Positions 26,296 to 36,900 of a DNA stretch of 39,944 nt are shown here, piece after piece (position 1 is the stretch's first letter; each line of letters begins with the position of its first letter). Position numbers and translations under genes: made by a program. The notes below the pieces were generated by a model that was not told where the DNA came from, did no database searches, and was given only the letters and a program-made list of their open reading frames with translations. The stretch comes from Pseudomonadota bacterium (lineage in GTDB: Bacteria; Pseudomonadota; Gammaproteobacteria; JAIEPX01), in the NCBI GenBank assembly GCA_029777855.1, contig JAKORL010000172.1, positions 1-39,944 on the forward strand, written 5' to 3'.

Positions 26296-26419
26296 ACAAA
26301 TTACTCCATAGAGAAGAAGAGTGTTTAAAGCCAAGTGGTAGAGTCATGGCATGATAACACGGGCAGTGATTAATCTGAAGAATCTTATTATATACTGCAT
26401 GATCAAATTCGACTGATCG

Positions 26420-26501
26420 GAAAGGAGGCCAAGCCTAGGATTGCTGCGTTCTTCCAAAATCTCTGACTAATGTGTAGCAATCTTAGGCTTGACCTCCTTT
26501 C
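26420..26501. repeat. Palindromic element, copy 2
   Basis: Arms 26420-26447 and 26474-26501 form an imperfect inverted repeat with a few mismatches around a 26-base loop. The inner arm sequence (CCTAAGATTGCTAC and its complement) is shared with copy 1 at 9840-9936, and both end in GRGGTCAA-type tips. It lies between the convergent rpoH region and the sialidase-like gene and can serve as a two-way terminator. Confidence 0.75.
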
Positions 26502-26512
26502 ACAACTTAAAC

Positions 26513-28171
26513 CTAAGGAGCAGTAACTCTGGCGAATACGATGTCTTGATGATTGACACTATCAACTTTCAAGACCGTAGTATTCGGTGGAATTTCGGGG
26601 ACTGCATGATTTTGGTTGCTACGCGTAAAGGCAACAAGAAAATCATTTCCAGCGGTATCAAGTCCCATATAATCACCTGGAAATAATCCAGGAGTTCCTG
26701 ACCCAATAGTTTTGCGTGTGATAAATTGTGTGGCGTCCATTGAAACCGAAGTAAGTCGTTGCTCACCCACAAAATTTAATTGCTGTGTTGTTGAATTATA
26801 TTTGAAAAATCCTAAATAAACATCCACATCCCATGAACTATCATTAGGCACGTCATTTCGAAAATCATAAGACAATACACCTACCGTGCCATTCGCAGCC
26901 ACTGCAATTTTAAAAACTGCTGATGAAACATTAGCAGGAGTTCCAGGTGTTGCATTAATCGGTTGTGACCATGTATTGCCACCATCAGCAGATCTCATTA
27001 AAACAGCCCCTGTAGCATTTTTTCCGGAAAATCGTGCATCCGCCCAAGCCACATATATCGCACCATTTTGTTTATCTCTGCTTAGGGGAGGAACACCACC
27101 TCCGCCTGTATTGAATGATAATCCACCGAACTCTGTATTAAAAGGCTCATCTAAAGGTAAATTCGAATGAGTAACCGAAGCGATTGTTTTGGGATTACTC
27201 CACGTATTACCCCCATCCAAAGATCGAACCATAAACATAGTATCTTTATTTGAAGAGGAAGGGTAACTCGTCAGCCCATCAGCCATTTCTACAATTCCTA
27301 GTAATATACCATTTGGATATTGACTCGATGAAGGTAATGCTAAAAGCTCAAAATGGCTTTGAACTTTACTCGGCGAAAAAGCAGCGACCGTTTTTAATGG
27401 AGACCAGGTTAATCCACCATCAGTTGATTTACTAAATACCATAAGATTTTTTCTGCCAGATGTATCTCGATCGATATCTTCATGGCCTGCGCCTTTGATC
27501 GGATAATTACCTGCCGAAAAATAAAGCGTGTTGGGGTTCACTGGATCAACGACTACTTTAGAGCCATCATAAACATAACGTTCTCCAAACGTTGGATCAA
27601 CTGATACTGTGTTAGTCGTCCATGTGGCTCCGCCATTAATTGATTTTGATACAGCAAAGGTTTCATTAAAATTTTGACCGATATTAAAAGGTAGGCTCGC
27701 AATATAGGCTTTTCCATCAGAACCAAAGGCAACCCAGGGATCTGAATCACGTTCATAATCACCCGCTGACCCTGGCAAACCACCGCCACAACGTGTGCTA
27801 GGTAATTTCGTATTAGTCCATGTGACACCACCATCTATGGTATAGGCAATACTTAAACCTGCCGCACCACCGCTTCGACTCCAACGATCTTGGTGATAAG
27901 CAATAATGATATTGTTGTGATTGGTTGGGTTAACCGCTAAAGATGGCTCAGCCTCACTATTACGAAATATCGTGGCTAAACTACTGCCCGTAATATTGTC
28001 CACCACACCGGGGCCAGCACAAGCAGTAACGAGGTTGATATCCGTCGAAAAGGGATCGCTTAAAGGCGGATACGGAGTGAGATTTGAAACAGGCGTTAAG
28101 GTCACTGCAGACACAGAGCCCGTGAACATAAAGGCAATAAAAATTCCACTAAAAATGCGATAGATTCTCAT
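26513..28171 (-). CDS. Exported sialidase-like protein with BNR/Asp-box repeats
   Basis: A 552-residue protein with a signal peptide (MRIYRIFSGIFIAFMFTGSVSA). Five Asp-box motifs (S/T-x-D/N-x-G-x-T-W) are visible: TIDGGVTW, SINGGATW, STDGGLTW, SLDGGNTW and SADGGNTW. They are spaced as in six-bladed beta-propeller sialidases and related glycan-binding propellers. EAEPSLAVNP near the N-terminus is typical of exported BNR proteins. I cannot assign the arginine triad or a FRIP motif with certainty, so true sialidase activity is unproven. Start 28171 is chosen because AGGAGG lies six bases before that ATG; the longer frame from 28216 has no ribosome site. It is bracketed by the two copies of the rpoH 3' segment, which suggests late insertion. 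Confidence 0.78.
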   Translation of the reverse strand: MRIYRIFSGIFIAFMFTGSVSAVTLTPVSNLTPYPPLSDPFSTDINLVTACAGPGVVDNITGSSLATIFRNSEAEPSLAVNPTNHNNIIIAYHQDRWSRSGGAAGLSIAYTIDGGVTWTNTKLPSTRCGGGLPGSAGDYERDSDPWVAFGSDGKAYIASLPFNIGQNFNETFAVSKSINGGATWTTNTVSVDPTFGERYVYDGSKVVVDPVNPNTLYFSAGNYPIKGAGHEDIDRDTSGRKNLMVFSKSTDGGLTWSPLKTVAAFSPSKVQSHFELLALPSSSQYPNGILLGIVEMADGLTSYPSSSNKDTMFMVRSLDGGNTWSNPKTIASVTHSNLPLDEPFNTEFGGLSFNTGGGGVPPLSRDKQNGAIYVAWADARFSGKNATGAVLMRSADGGNTWSQPINATPGTPANVSSAVFKIAVAANGTVGVLSYDFRNDVPNDSSWDVDVYLGFFKYNSTTQQLNFVGEQRLTSVSMDATQFITRKTIGSGTPGLFPGDYMGLDTAGNDFLVAFTRSNQNHAVPEIPPNTTVLKVDSVNHQDIVFARVTAP

Positions 28172-28226
28172 GATATACCTCCTAGTAAAGTTCCTATCAA
28201 GGTAATTATAGACCATGCCAGAAACA

Positions 28227-28453
28227 ATCGTTGGTTAAACGATAGCAAACTAACGCTGGACGATTTTGCTGCAAAATATAATGTTTCAGCAGAACGCATC
28301 CGACAGCTTGAAAAACAAGCGATGACTAAAAAGTCTTGCTTGAGCGTAAATGATATCAAGGCTAAGTCAGACGATAATAGACTTAACGATGATGAGACTG
28401 AATCTGCAATTGATGAATATGAGAAACAGAACGATATACTTGATTATATTTAA
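28227..28453 (+). pseudogene. rpoH 3' fragment (direct repeat copy 2) with an unrelated tail
   Basis: Bases 28227-28326 repeat 25942-26041 of rpoH with three differences and keep the same reading frame through the sigma region 4 helix-turn-helix (WLNDSKLTLDDFAAKYN...). After GATGAC the similarity stops, and an unrelated acidic tail (SVNDIKAKSDDNRLND...) runs to TAA at 28451-28453. The rest of a sigma factor is absent and no ribosome site precedes it, so it is a fragment. High identity implies recent duplication. It also lies in the upstream region of the minus-strand sialidase-like gene. Confidence 0.8.
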
Positions 28454-28467
28454 AACACTGCATTCGG

Positions 28468-29790
28468 TTAGATTTTATGAGACATTATATAAAGTCGATG
28501 ATACTGAGAGACTTCATTCATCACGTTTTTTTTTACACCCGCTTCTTTTGCATAATTTGGCCAATTTCCAACCGCTGAATAAACCTCAGTGATGATTTCT
28601 TTGGCTTTTGGCACTCCAACTGATGCAGCCACAGATAACAAATCATCATAAGAAAAATCATCTCGTTTGCCATTGATTGTCATTTGATGTTTATTAGTCC
28701 ACCTACCATGTGGATTATGTGAATACATAACGTCGTATGCTGGAGTTAATCGCCACTTACCACTATGATCCATTATATAAGCGATATTTTTAGTATGATC
28801 ATCTTGATTGCGTGCAAAAACATTGAATACCATTCTGCGAAATTGTTCTACTATTTCTGATTTTGTTAAATGTATTTGCCGCATCACACTAAAAGCTTGT
28901 TCATAACCATATTCACCTGCTGCATTATAGTCGAAATGTGCCATCCCACAAAGTGTTTGCACATGAGATTTAATTCTGCTTTCACGATCAAAACGTTTTG
29001 TTAAAAAATGTGCTCTACCATTTTCTTCCAAAAGACGAGATTCCATCATTGTAATTCCAGCAGCTTTAGCCATTAAATAATAAGCAAATTCAATTCGACC
29101 ATAACCTTTAGGTTCTCCTAATTCTAAATCAGTAACACCATCGAATTTTAGTATCCAATAATCATAACCTGGCGGAGCAGTTGACTGACCTGAAATTACG
29201 TGACCTGCGCTATTCATCGCAATAATTGCTTTTGGACGTGCCCCTCCTGCAGATGTTCCAACACGTAATATATCCAAGATGGCTTCTTTACTGATGGCAT
29301 TAGAATTACTGACGCTTGTATTTAAGCTGAGTGCTTGTTTCATCATAGTTTGTGTTAATGACACCAATTCTGAAATTTCTATTGGTACAGATTGATCTAA
29401 TTGATGATCGTAAGCAGGATAAAATTGAAGCGCACCCATTCCACGTTCACCGATGTAACACAAACGCTCTATTGGAGAAAAACTATTTTTATCTCGACCA
29501 TTTCTTGCAAGCCATGCATCTATAATGCTGTTACCAAAACGATCGGGTAATGAATCCGCGAGTAAACCTGGGAGACCTAAATAGGTATCTTTGTTAAGAT
29601 TAGGAAATGAAAAAATTGTATTATTACGCGCTTCTTTAAGACTCATTTGCAATGGTGAAACATCGAGTCCTGATTCTAAAAAACGTTTACTGAATTCAAA
29701 TATTGCATAATTTTGTTCTTCTAACCAGGTTACCGCTCCAATTTCATTGTCCCACAACTTTATTTTAGCGGTATTAACTTTAGTGACCAT
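28468..29790 (-). CDS. hipA: HipA-type serine/threonine kinase toxin
   Basis: HipA kinases inactivate aminoacyl-tRNA synthetases or other targets and induce dormancy; HipB neutralises them. The 440-residue protein has a HipA N-terminal domain (LGLPGLLADSLPDRFG), the ATP-loop GTSAGGARPK (178-187) that includes the usual autophosphorylation serine, FLTKRFDRE, the catalytic NQDDHTKN (N328, D330, H332, K334, N335) and the metal-binding DVMY. All key residues are intact, so it is probably active. The ATG at 29790 is nine bases after AAGG; it overlaps hipB by 11 bases, giving translational coupling. Longer upstream starts (29796, 29835) lie deeper in hipB. Confidence 0.9.
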   Translation of the reverse strand: MVTKVNTAKIKLWDNEIGAVTWLEEQNYAIFEFSKRFLESGLDVSPLQMSLKEARNNTIFSFPNLNKDTYLGLPGLLADSLPDRFGNSIIDAWLARNGRDKNSFSPIERLCYIGERGMGALQFYPAYDHQLDQSVPIEISELVSLTQTMMKQALSLNTSVSNSNAISKEAILDILRVGTSAGGARPKAIIAMNSAGHVISGQSTAPPGYDYWILKFDGVTDLELGEPKGYGRIEFAYYLMAKAAGITMMESRLLEENGRAHFLTKRFDRESRIKSHVQTLCGMAHFDYNAAGEYGYEQAFSVMRQIHLTKSEIVEQFRRMVFNVFARNQDDHTKNIAYIMDHSGKWRLTPAYDVMYSHNPHGRWTNKHQMTINGKRDDFSYDDLLSVAASVGVPKAKEIITEVYSAVGNWPNYAKEAGVKKNVMNEVSQYHRLYIMSHKI

Positions 29791-30115
29791 TTTCATTATC
29801 CTTCTTATTAATATTTTCACGACTAATTCGAGCACGTAATCGTCTTTTCCCTTGTCTTTTAGCGAGCTCTATAGGACTAATAGAAATTTCTGGTATGAAA
29901 TGATTAATCTCTTCTAATGCACCTAATTCCCGCAATACGGCGACTACTGTCGTTAATTTGGCCTTCCCCTGCTCCAGTGACTTTATCGCATTGAGTGATA
30001 ACAATGTAGCTTCTGATAGTTCTTTTTGCGATCGATTTTTCCGTAAGCGTAGTGCTTTTACTCGACCACCTAACTCAAGTAGTATCGCAGAATCGGTCAT
30101 TGCATACAGGTTCAT
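29780..30115 (-). CDS. hipB: HipB-like Xre-family antitoxin
   Basis: A 111-residue DNA-binding protein with a Cro/C1-type helix-turn-helix at about residues 14-65 (KALRLRKNRSQKELSEAT...NAIKSLEQGKAKLTT) and a basic, disordered tail. As antitoxin it should bind HipA and repress the hipBA promoter. AAGGAGG lies seven bases before ATG 30115. The gene overlaps hipA and precedes it, the canonical hipBA order. Confidence 0.88.
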   Translation of the reverse strand: MNLYAMTDSAILLELGGRVKALRLRKNRSQKELSEATLLSLNAIKSLEQGKAKLTTVVAVLRELGALEEINHFIPEISISPIELAKRQGKRRLRARISRENINKKDNENGH

Positions 30116-30125
30116 AAAAGCCTCC

Positions 30126-30175
30126 TTTAAGGCTCTAAAGGCTGAAAATACGACTTAAGAGTCCAATTTAAGGCT
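30126..30175. promoter_or_regulatory. Candidate HipB operator repeats
   Basis: Two identical copies of TTTAAGGCT (30126-30134 and 30167-30175) lie 41 bases apart, about four helical turns, with a similar CTAAAGGCT at 30135-30143. They sit between the promoter and the hipB start, where an autorepressor would bind. Binding is inferred. Confidence 0.45.
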
Positions 30176-30203
30176 ATTATAGCATATGCGATAAAAAATA
30201 CAA
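30176..30203 (-). promoter_or_regulatory. Promoter of hipBA
   Basis: Minus strand TTGTAT (30203-30198), 16 bases, then a perfect TATAAT (30181-30176), about 60 bases before hipB. One TTTAAGGCT repeat touches the -10 box. Confidence 0.6.
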
Positions 30204-30308
30204 AATCTAAGATTATATTTGGAAAACTCTGACACTAGACTGATTAGTCTACCAGCGCTTTCTGCCAAGAACTCTCACGGGTTTAAATGGGGTCGTGTCT
30301 CTTTTCTT

Positions 30309-30701
30309 CTATCCGTAATGCCTCGAAGCAACCACAGCGCCTACAGTGCCCAATGCACCACTCACCAGGCATAAAATCAAACCTTGGAAAAATCCAAAAT
30401 CTGTTAGTTGAAAAGTGGTTTGATACAATGCAGCCAAATTATCAACGTTCGGCAGTAACCATATTAAAATCGAATTCACTACGATCCATGTGAGCATTCC
30501 TGCGATCAGACCTATAAATAATCCTGAAATCAAAAAGGGGGCTCGTATAAAGAGACTATTGGCGCCGACTAATTGATATATTGCAATCTCATGTCGGTGT
30601 TTTTCCAACATCAATTGAATACTGTTGCTGACAATTAATATACCACCAATAATTAATAACACACCCAATATAAAACTCAATTTCTTGAGGGTAGATAACA
30701 T
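30309..30701 (-). pseudogene. ftsX: C-terminal fragment of cell-division protein FtsX
   Basis: The 130 residues match the last permease domain of FtsX: a membrane helix (FILGVLLIIGGILIVSNSIQL), the cytoplasmic HRHEIAIYQLVGANSLFIRAPFL loop, then two more hydrophobic helices and SRHYG at the end. Complete FtsX is about 300 residues with an N-terminal helix and periplasmic domain, which are missing here. The in-frame open stretch extends only to about 30735. No ftsE is beside it. It is a decayed or transposed copy; the working ftsX must be elsewhere. Confidence 0.75.
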
Positions 30702-30874
30702 ACTTTGCAGAAGATATTCATTCCACTATTAAAAAAGGCAAAACCCTCATTGCAACTGTTTTAGGTAGTAATTCGACCATCACTCTTGAGCATGCTCTTT
30801 CTCCACGGCAAATCGAGATATTAATTGAAGGTGGATTAATTAATTGGGTGAGGAATGGTTCCTCTCTCAATTAA
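30695..30874 (+). pseudogene. Probable C-terminal fragment of an aconitase-type hydro-lyase
   Basis: A plus-strand frame without start codon encodes IHSTIKKGKTLIATV, then LEHALSPRQIEILIEGGLINWVRN, then TAA at 30872-30874. The LSPRQxEILxxGGLxN pattern is what I recall from the end of bacterial aconitase/homoaconitase-like enzymes; nothing of the catalytic domains is present. It is joined head to head with the ftsX fragment. The match rests on memory of the family's tail, so it is moderate. Confidence 0.4.
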
Positions 30875-30924
30875 TTTAGTATGAATTAGGTATTCCCAAA
30901 GCGTTTGAGTTTTCGGTATTATTG

Positions 30925-30941
30925 GGTGTCGGTCTGGCACC
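30925..30941. repeat. Short hairpin with GGTCT loop (REP-like)
   Basis: GGTGTC - GGTCT - GGCACC forms a 6-bp stem with one G-U pair. The loop is the same as in the hairpin at 22917-22939. It lies about 50 bases beyond the stop of the giant SecA-like gene. A half-motif GGGGTCGTGTCT is at 30289-30300. Confidence 0.4.
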
Positions 30942-30992
30942 ATACTGGAGCCTCAACTTGATCTGAATCCTCTTTGGCGATCATTAAATTTC

Positions 30993-33900
30993 TCAATTCG
31001 GATTTGAGGGTGGCCAAGGAGTGGTTGGGATAGAAGGATTTGTCACTAGTTCAGGACCACCGCCTGGTAATCCCATACCCTGCCCTCTGAAAAACCGATT
31101 ACCTTCCATAGGTGGGAATACATTTAAATTGTTAATTCCTGGAACTCGCGTAAATCTAAAATTATCTCCTAAGCTATTCAGGCCTAAACCAAGCTGCCCT
31201 TCTAATCTTCCAACACTGTAGGAGCTTAATGTATCTATATTTCTATTAGAGAAGAAACCGACGTTATAACGAGTATTTGCTCTCACTGGCCCCAATGCTT
31301 CACCGATTGCACGATAATCAGTAATATAAGTCCCCGCTGGGCCAATGTGTGAGTAACCGATCGGTGGTGGCTGGAAAACCGTATCAGCGGCAACATTAAA
31401 ACCAACATCCCTTACTAACATCTGACCCTGTCGTAAAGCAACATTAACTCTAAGCATCTCTTGGTAGCCTGGGCTCTCAAAAACATTTAGCCCGCCTTCC
31501 CCTAGTTGCCCCAAAAGTCGCGCCCCATAACGAGCAGCTGCCCCCGCACCACTCATACCGGCGCGAAGCACAGGCCCTGTCCCTAATGAACCCATAATAA
31601 ACCCTGAAGTCGGTCCTAATGCTTCGCCTGCACCGAAAAAATCACCTAATTGCAATCGTTGATCCAGCAAATGATATTGACTAACTAAACTTCCAGCTAC
31701 TGCTTCACCCATCAGATCTACGCGCTGATACAACCTCGAATTGGCACCTGTGACTGACCCCAACCCCACCATCCTTAAATAAAGGTCGAGACTCAATGAT
31801 TGTATCCCCTGCAACGCTTCTTTTGGGTGATTATAAATTTGTTGAATATTTCCCCACATTGATTTCGCTCCTCCCCAGATAAGTCCACCAAGAAAATTGT
31901 AGCTATTCGCCGCTCCTGGATGAAGAGGAAATGTGGCTATTTCTAATGCATCATAATCAACCTCAAAGGCAGTATCCTGTTGTGCCCCAACATTAAAAAA
32001 ATCGGAACCTGTTGACAATTGATCTCCCTCAGGTAACAGTCGATAGCGAGAAGAAGAAAACAAAGAGCCCTGATCATAATGTGTTTTAAGCTCAGGATTT
32101 TGCTCAGCACTATTCACGGCGTCATAAAGATATTTTATTGCCTCTGAATTTTCAGCAGCGTTATTTGAAGGAACACCCGAAGGACTCCTATTTGGACTTT
32201 TTCGCGCATAATTTGCAGCTGCACTGACTTTGTGTGAAACCTCATTGTGGTGTAGCCCTTGTTGCGATGAGACACCCACTGATGGATCCACCACTACCCA
32301 ACGTCCATCATTGCCCTTGTGACATGGACTTAATTGCCCATTTTTATTCATCACCAGAGTAATTTCACCATCAGCTTCCCCGCCAAGAGGCTCGAAACCG
32401 GCTGGAGCCTTTTCATGAGGCTGAAATGTATCAGGATCGAGCAAGACAATTTTCTTATGAGCATGGGAGGCTAAAAGCCATAAACTAAAATCTCCGGACA
32501 TCGAATTATTTTTACTTTCCTCTAGAGCTTGTTTAAAGTCTAACTCAATAACATGATACCCATCCTCTTTTTTACTTAAAAAGATGGTGTTTTCATCTTT
32601 CCCAGCCAGTGCTTCAGAGAGAGTTTTCCTGCCTGAGCTCAAAATAACTTCTGCAGTACCACCTTGCTTTTTCATCACATCACTGGCGTTGTGAATACTG
32701 CCACCTTTGAGCTGGCTTAGTCGGTGTACATATTGCGCCTTTTCTCCCGCTGATAGAAATTTAGTCTTATCATCTCTTTCTAACACGCTTTCTATTTTAG
32801 CACGTTCACGCAACTCGTCGGCATCTTTCTGGAGTGATTTAAAAAATGATTCCGTCATGCCATCAGCAACATATTTCAAACCAGATTGCAGAATAGGTGT
32901 AAGCACCGCATTGTTAACCACTGCTTTAGCTTGGTCTATGACTATCTTCATAGTTTCGCCATGTTTTTCTTTAGCAAATTTTTGCGGCTTAGGATCATTA
33001 ACATCGCCTTTTTCATTCCTTGGTTTTTTCGAGCTGTGCATCTCATCAAGCTCTGCAACCATATCACGAAGAACGCCTTCAACATCTCCAACAATTTCTG
33101 TAGCAACTTTCACCGAACTTGCATATGAACCAATCATACCTAGCGCCTGCGAAATATTACCAATTGTTTTTAGCGTAGAATTTCCACTATTCGAAAGCTT
33201 TGAAAGACCTTGCAGCGCCATTTGGAAATAACGTAAGGCATGTGCAGACACTTTTGACTGAACGGCTTGCCCCAGGTTACCGTCTTGTAAAAGTTTTTTG
33301 CAGATTGCATTACTATCTTCTTCACCGAATTTTTTATACAACTCTTCATACCGCCCCTCGAGAGTTTTTTCCAATTCTTTAATCTTAGGTGAACTATGAA
33401 TTCCATCCACCAGCGCATTCACAAGGCCCTCTAGAATGGACTTAGATCCAACATCGATTAACGCGGTCGCCGCTAAATTGACTCCCACCTCCACAAAGGC
33501 TTCAAGTACATTCTTCAAAACTGCCTGCCCAACACTATTAACAATAGTGCTCATTTCAACATTATGAAGTGCTGGGCCGATAAATTCTTCGCCACTTACA
33601 ATAGCTGAGAAACCAACGGTAGCAATTGAAATGGCTAAGCTTAATAGTTTTCGATCAGCATAAGCATCCCAACTGAAATTACCTGAAATTCCGGATTGAA
33701 TTGCATAAACAATATCACCAATCCCCTCGCGTATTAATATTTGACCAAGACCGGGGGCACCGACAACATTCAATATACATCCCGCCACAATTTGAAGAAC
33801 CCCAAGCACAGCACATAAAAAAGCATCCCAATTAAACCCAGCGTCTTTCATTAAAGATAAAACTTCAAATAGGCAACGTCGCGTGAAATCAACAATCTCC

Positions 33901-36900
33901 GGCGGCATTTTTCCATCTTTAAGATAATCATCGAGTGTCTTTTTTGATATTTTTAGCTTTTCAAAATATTTAATCTTACCAATGATAGTCTCGAATACTT
34001 TTTCAATAGTATCTTGATATTCCTTACGTTTGGCCACTAGTTTATTTAACTCATCGAACAAAGCCCGTCCCTTTGCACCATCATAATCTGAATATTTTTC
34101 AGCTTCGCGTTTGATGTCTGATATTTTTTTGAATAGCTCTTTATTAGTCTCTACTAACAAACCATCTAACTGTTTTCGAATATGATCCTTAAGATCATTG
34201 AATTGAATTTCCGGTGTTGGTGTCAAAGGAAATCTTACTGAAGGTTTTTTAAGAACGTCCTGTTGTATCAGTTGATTCCATAAACTCTCAATGGACTCCT
34301 CAAGATTATGCGTGAAAGGTATTGCACTTTCAGGAATTCTAACTACTGTTTTACTTTCCAATGAGGTCTTATGCTTAAGAAACATACTAACTAATGCCGA
34401 TTCAACCAAAGGTTGATATACGGAAGGAATGTTGTTTTTTTCTTCAGAAAGTTCGAGCACATCATAAATGTTATATTTCAGGTAATTCAGACTATCTAAC
34501 TTAGCCCAAAGCAATTCAAACTCTGCCTCATTAATTCCAAGATCAGCGGTTTTTACTGAATTTATATTGGCAGAGAGTTTCTGAAAAAGATCCTGAGAAC
34601 GATTCGCCAAATTTGTTTGCTCTAAATCAAGAAACTTAAATTCTTCAGGCGATAAAGCATGACGAAGATTTATAGTCTTCACAAGTTCAGATAATTTTTC
34701 AATCTTGCCAGCTTTGAGCTCATAAGCAGCTTCCGGAACAAAAATACCTTTTTCTTTATCACAAAGATTGTCTATGACTTTTTGTATATCAACTGTTTGA
34801 ATTCCTGTGAAGCAGGCTTTAATTTCCGCTTCAAGCTCTTCTTTTTTATGTGTTTGACGATTGGAGAGCATCCTTTTCTTGAGATCCAATCCCTTTCCAT
34901 CTGTTTTTGACTCAAATGCAGTACCAATCAAAATTCCTTTTTGCCACCATTCAGCACCCAGTGCATTCTCCTCAAATTTATCACAGAGTCGATACTGCAT
35001 AGATTCTATTGATATCTTTTTTAATATGGCGGCGAATTGCTCCTTTGAAAATAGTTTGCCGGTAAAAATGGTTTTCTTGAAAGATTCACTCTCCAGTTTA
35101 GTTTGATATGCCTTTTGAGAAATGCTCAATTTTGAGCCACGTAATGTCGCTTCCCACTCTTTCTTATTCGCATTTCGTTCGTTACAGGCCTTTTCTATAA
35201 TTTCCACGATTTCATCATTGATTGGGGAAAATAATGCAGAAAATCGCACTATCGTTTCTCTGCCTTCTTGTTGACGTACAATCACTTTTTTGCAACTAAT
35301 CCCTTTTTCTTCGAGCTTCTTTTTATCGGCGTCAGCAATGGACTTGACAACGATCAATCGTTTTTTTGCAGATTCTAGCTTGGTCTTTAAAATTGGATCG
35401 CTCAGAGAATCTAGGGGTAGTTTTGTGTATTTTTTCCAGAACAGCTCGTATTTAGATTCCAATTTATGGCTAATACGATAATCCTTAACTAGCAAAGGTT
35501 GACTGGTTCTCAGGTATTCATAAGTTTTTTTAACTTCTTCACCAACAATCGGTCCCGAAGTAAGCACTTTTTCGGATAATTCCTGCCCTAATACTTCTTT
35601 TGCTGCATCAATATGAATCGAGATAAATGACATAAGATTGACATTGGAAGCAGTAAAATAATCAACCTCTAATCCCTGACCACGCACCTGCCTATTATCT
35701 CCCATCACTTTAATAATTTGATTTGCTGTAGCCAAAGATTGTAGCTGACCCACTAATTTTTTTATAGCTAACTTTAAATGATCTCGAGCCAATCTTTTAC
35801 CAGCGAGCTCAACACGTTTATCTTGACCAAATATCGCCTGAGCTTTATAGTAATGGGCAAAACCAGATAATGGACCTTCCAGCAGTATAATCTGATCATA
35901 GCATTCTTCAGCCACGTTATAGATTTGTTTATTAAAATAAAAGCGAGCCAATCTGTAGAGCTCTCCCGCCGAATCAATAAAACCATATTTTTTTAGCTTC
36001 ATATCTCTATGCGCGTTATCTAAAAATACTTGGTAGTGCGAAAGCAAATAGTCTTCACCTAGTTTATAAACATTAGCAAGATCTTCTTCGTGCAGATCAA
36101 GCCAAAAAGCCCAACGATCTTGCAACGATTTAATTTGTAATTGAACAAACTCTTCTTCCATTTTATCCGAGCGCATATTTTGACGAACAGTGTTTTGGAG
36201 GGCCATGAACTGTTTAAACAGTTTCTCCTCAATGAGCATTCGCGGAATTTGTGTTTGTCGCAATTGTGCCATGCGAGCACTCGCTCTTTCATCGCGCTCA
36301 TCAAGCAACATACTGATCGTGAGTTGTTGAGTTGCGGCTCGCGGATCATAAACGATATAGCGACCGGATCCTTCATGGCCTTTACGTGCCGTACGACCAA
36401 AATTTTGAATACTTGTACGATCATCTTCAGGGATAAATGTAAGACCTACGTGCAAACCTTGGTTACTCTCTAGTTGGTCAATAGTTTCAAGGTCCATACC
36501 ACGACCTGCGATATTAGTGGCGATAATAACATCTCCTGGCGCTAAAGCTTCATGCTTGAATTCTTTGAGCGCACTATCATAACGAATAACTTTCTTGTCT
36601 TTATATGGGGAATGCTCACTCTCCCCAAAGTCAAGTGCTTTAAGGGGATATCGCTGCATTACCTCGCCATACAAAGCTCTTGCGGTCAACTGATTTTCAC
36701 AAATGGCTAAAATAGCACGCGGGTTCTTCTGATTTGCAGACAGTAATGCACCCTGCTTCACTTTTTGATATCGTTGGATATTACTTTGATAGAGACTCTC
36801 TTTTTCCAAAAGCTCATCTCTCTCACCTTTAAGCCGAGACAACTTCGCGATGGCTTCTTCTTTTGCTGAGAGCTGCTTATTATGTTCTGTTTGAATAAAA

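Noticed and set aside
28168-28359. 63-codon minus-strand frame over the rpoH fragment
   Set aside because: It is antisense to the duplicated sigma region 4 segment; the same shadow appears opposite rpoH itself at 25826-26014.
32707-33231. 174-codon plus-strand frame inside the giant SecA-like gene
   Set aside because: Serine-rich antisense shadow without a ribosome site; the minus-strand frame is continuous.
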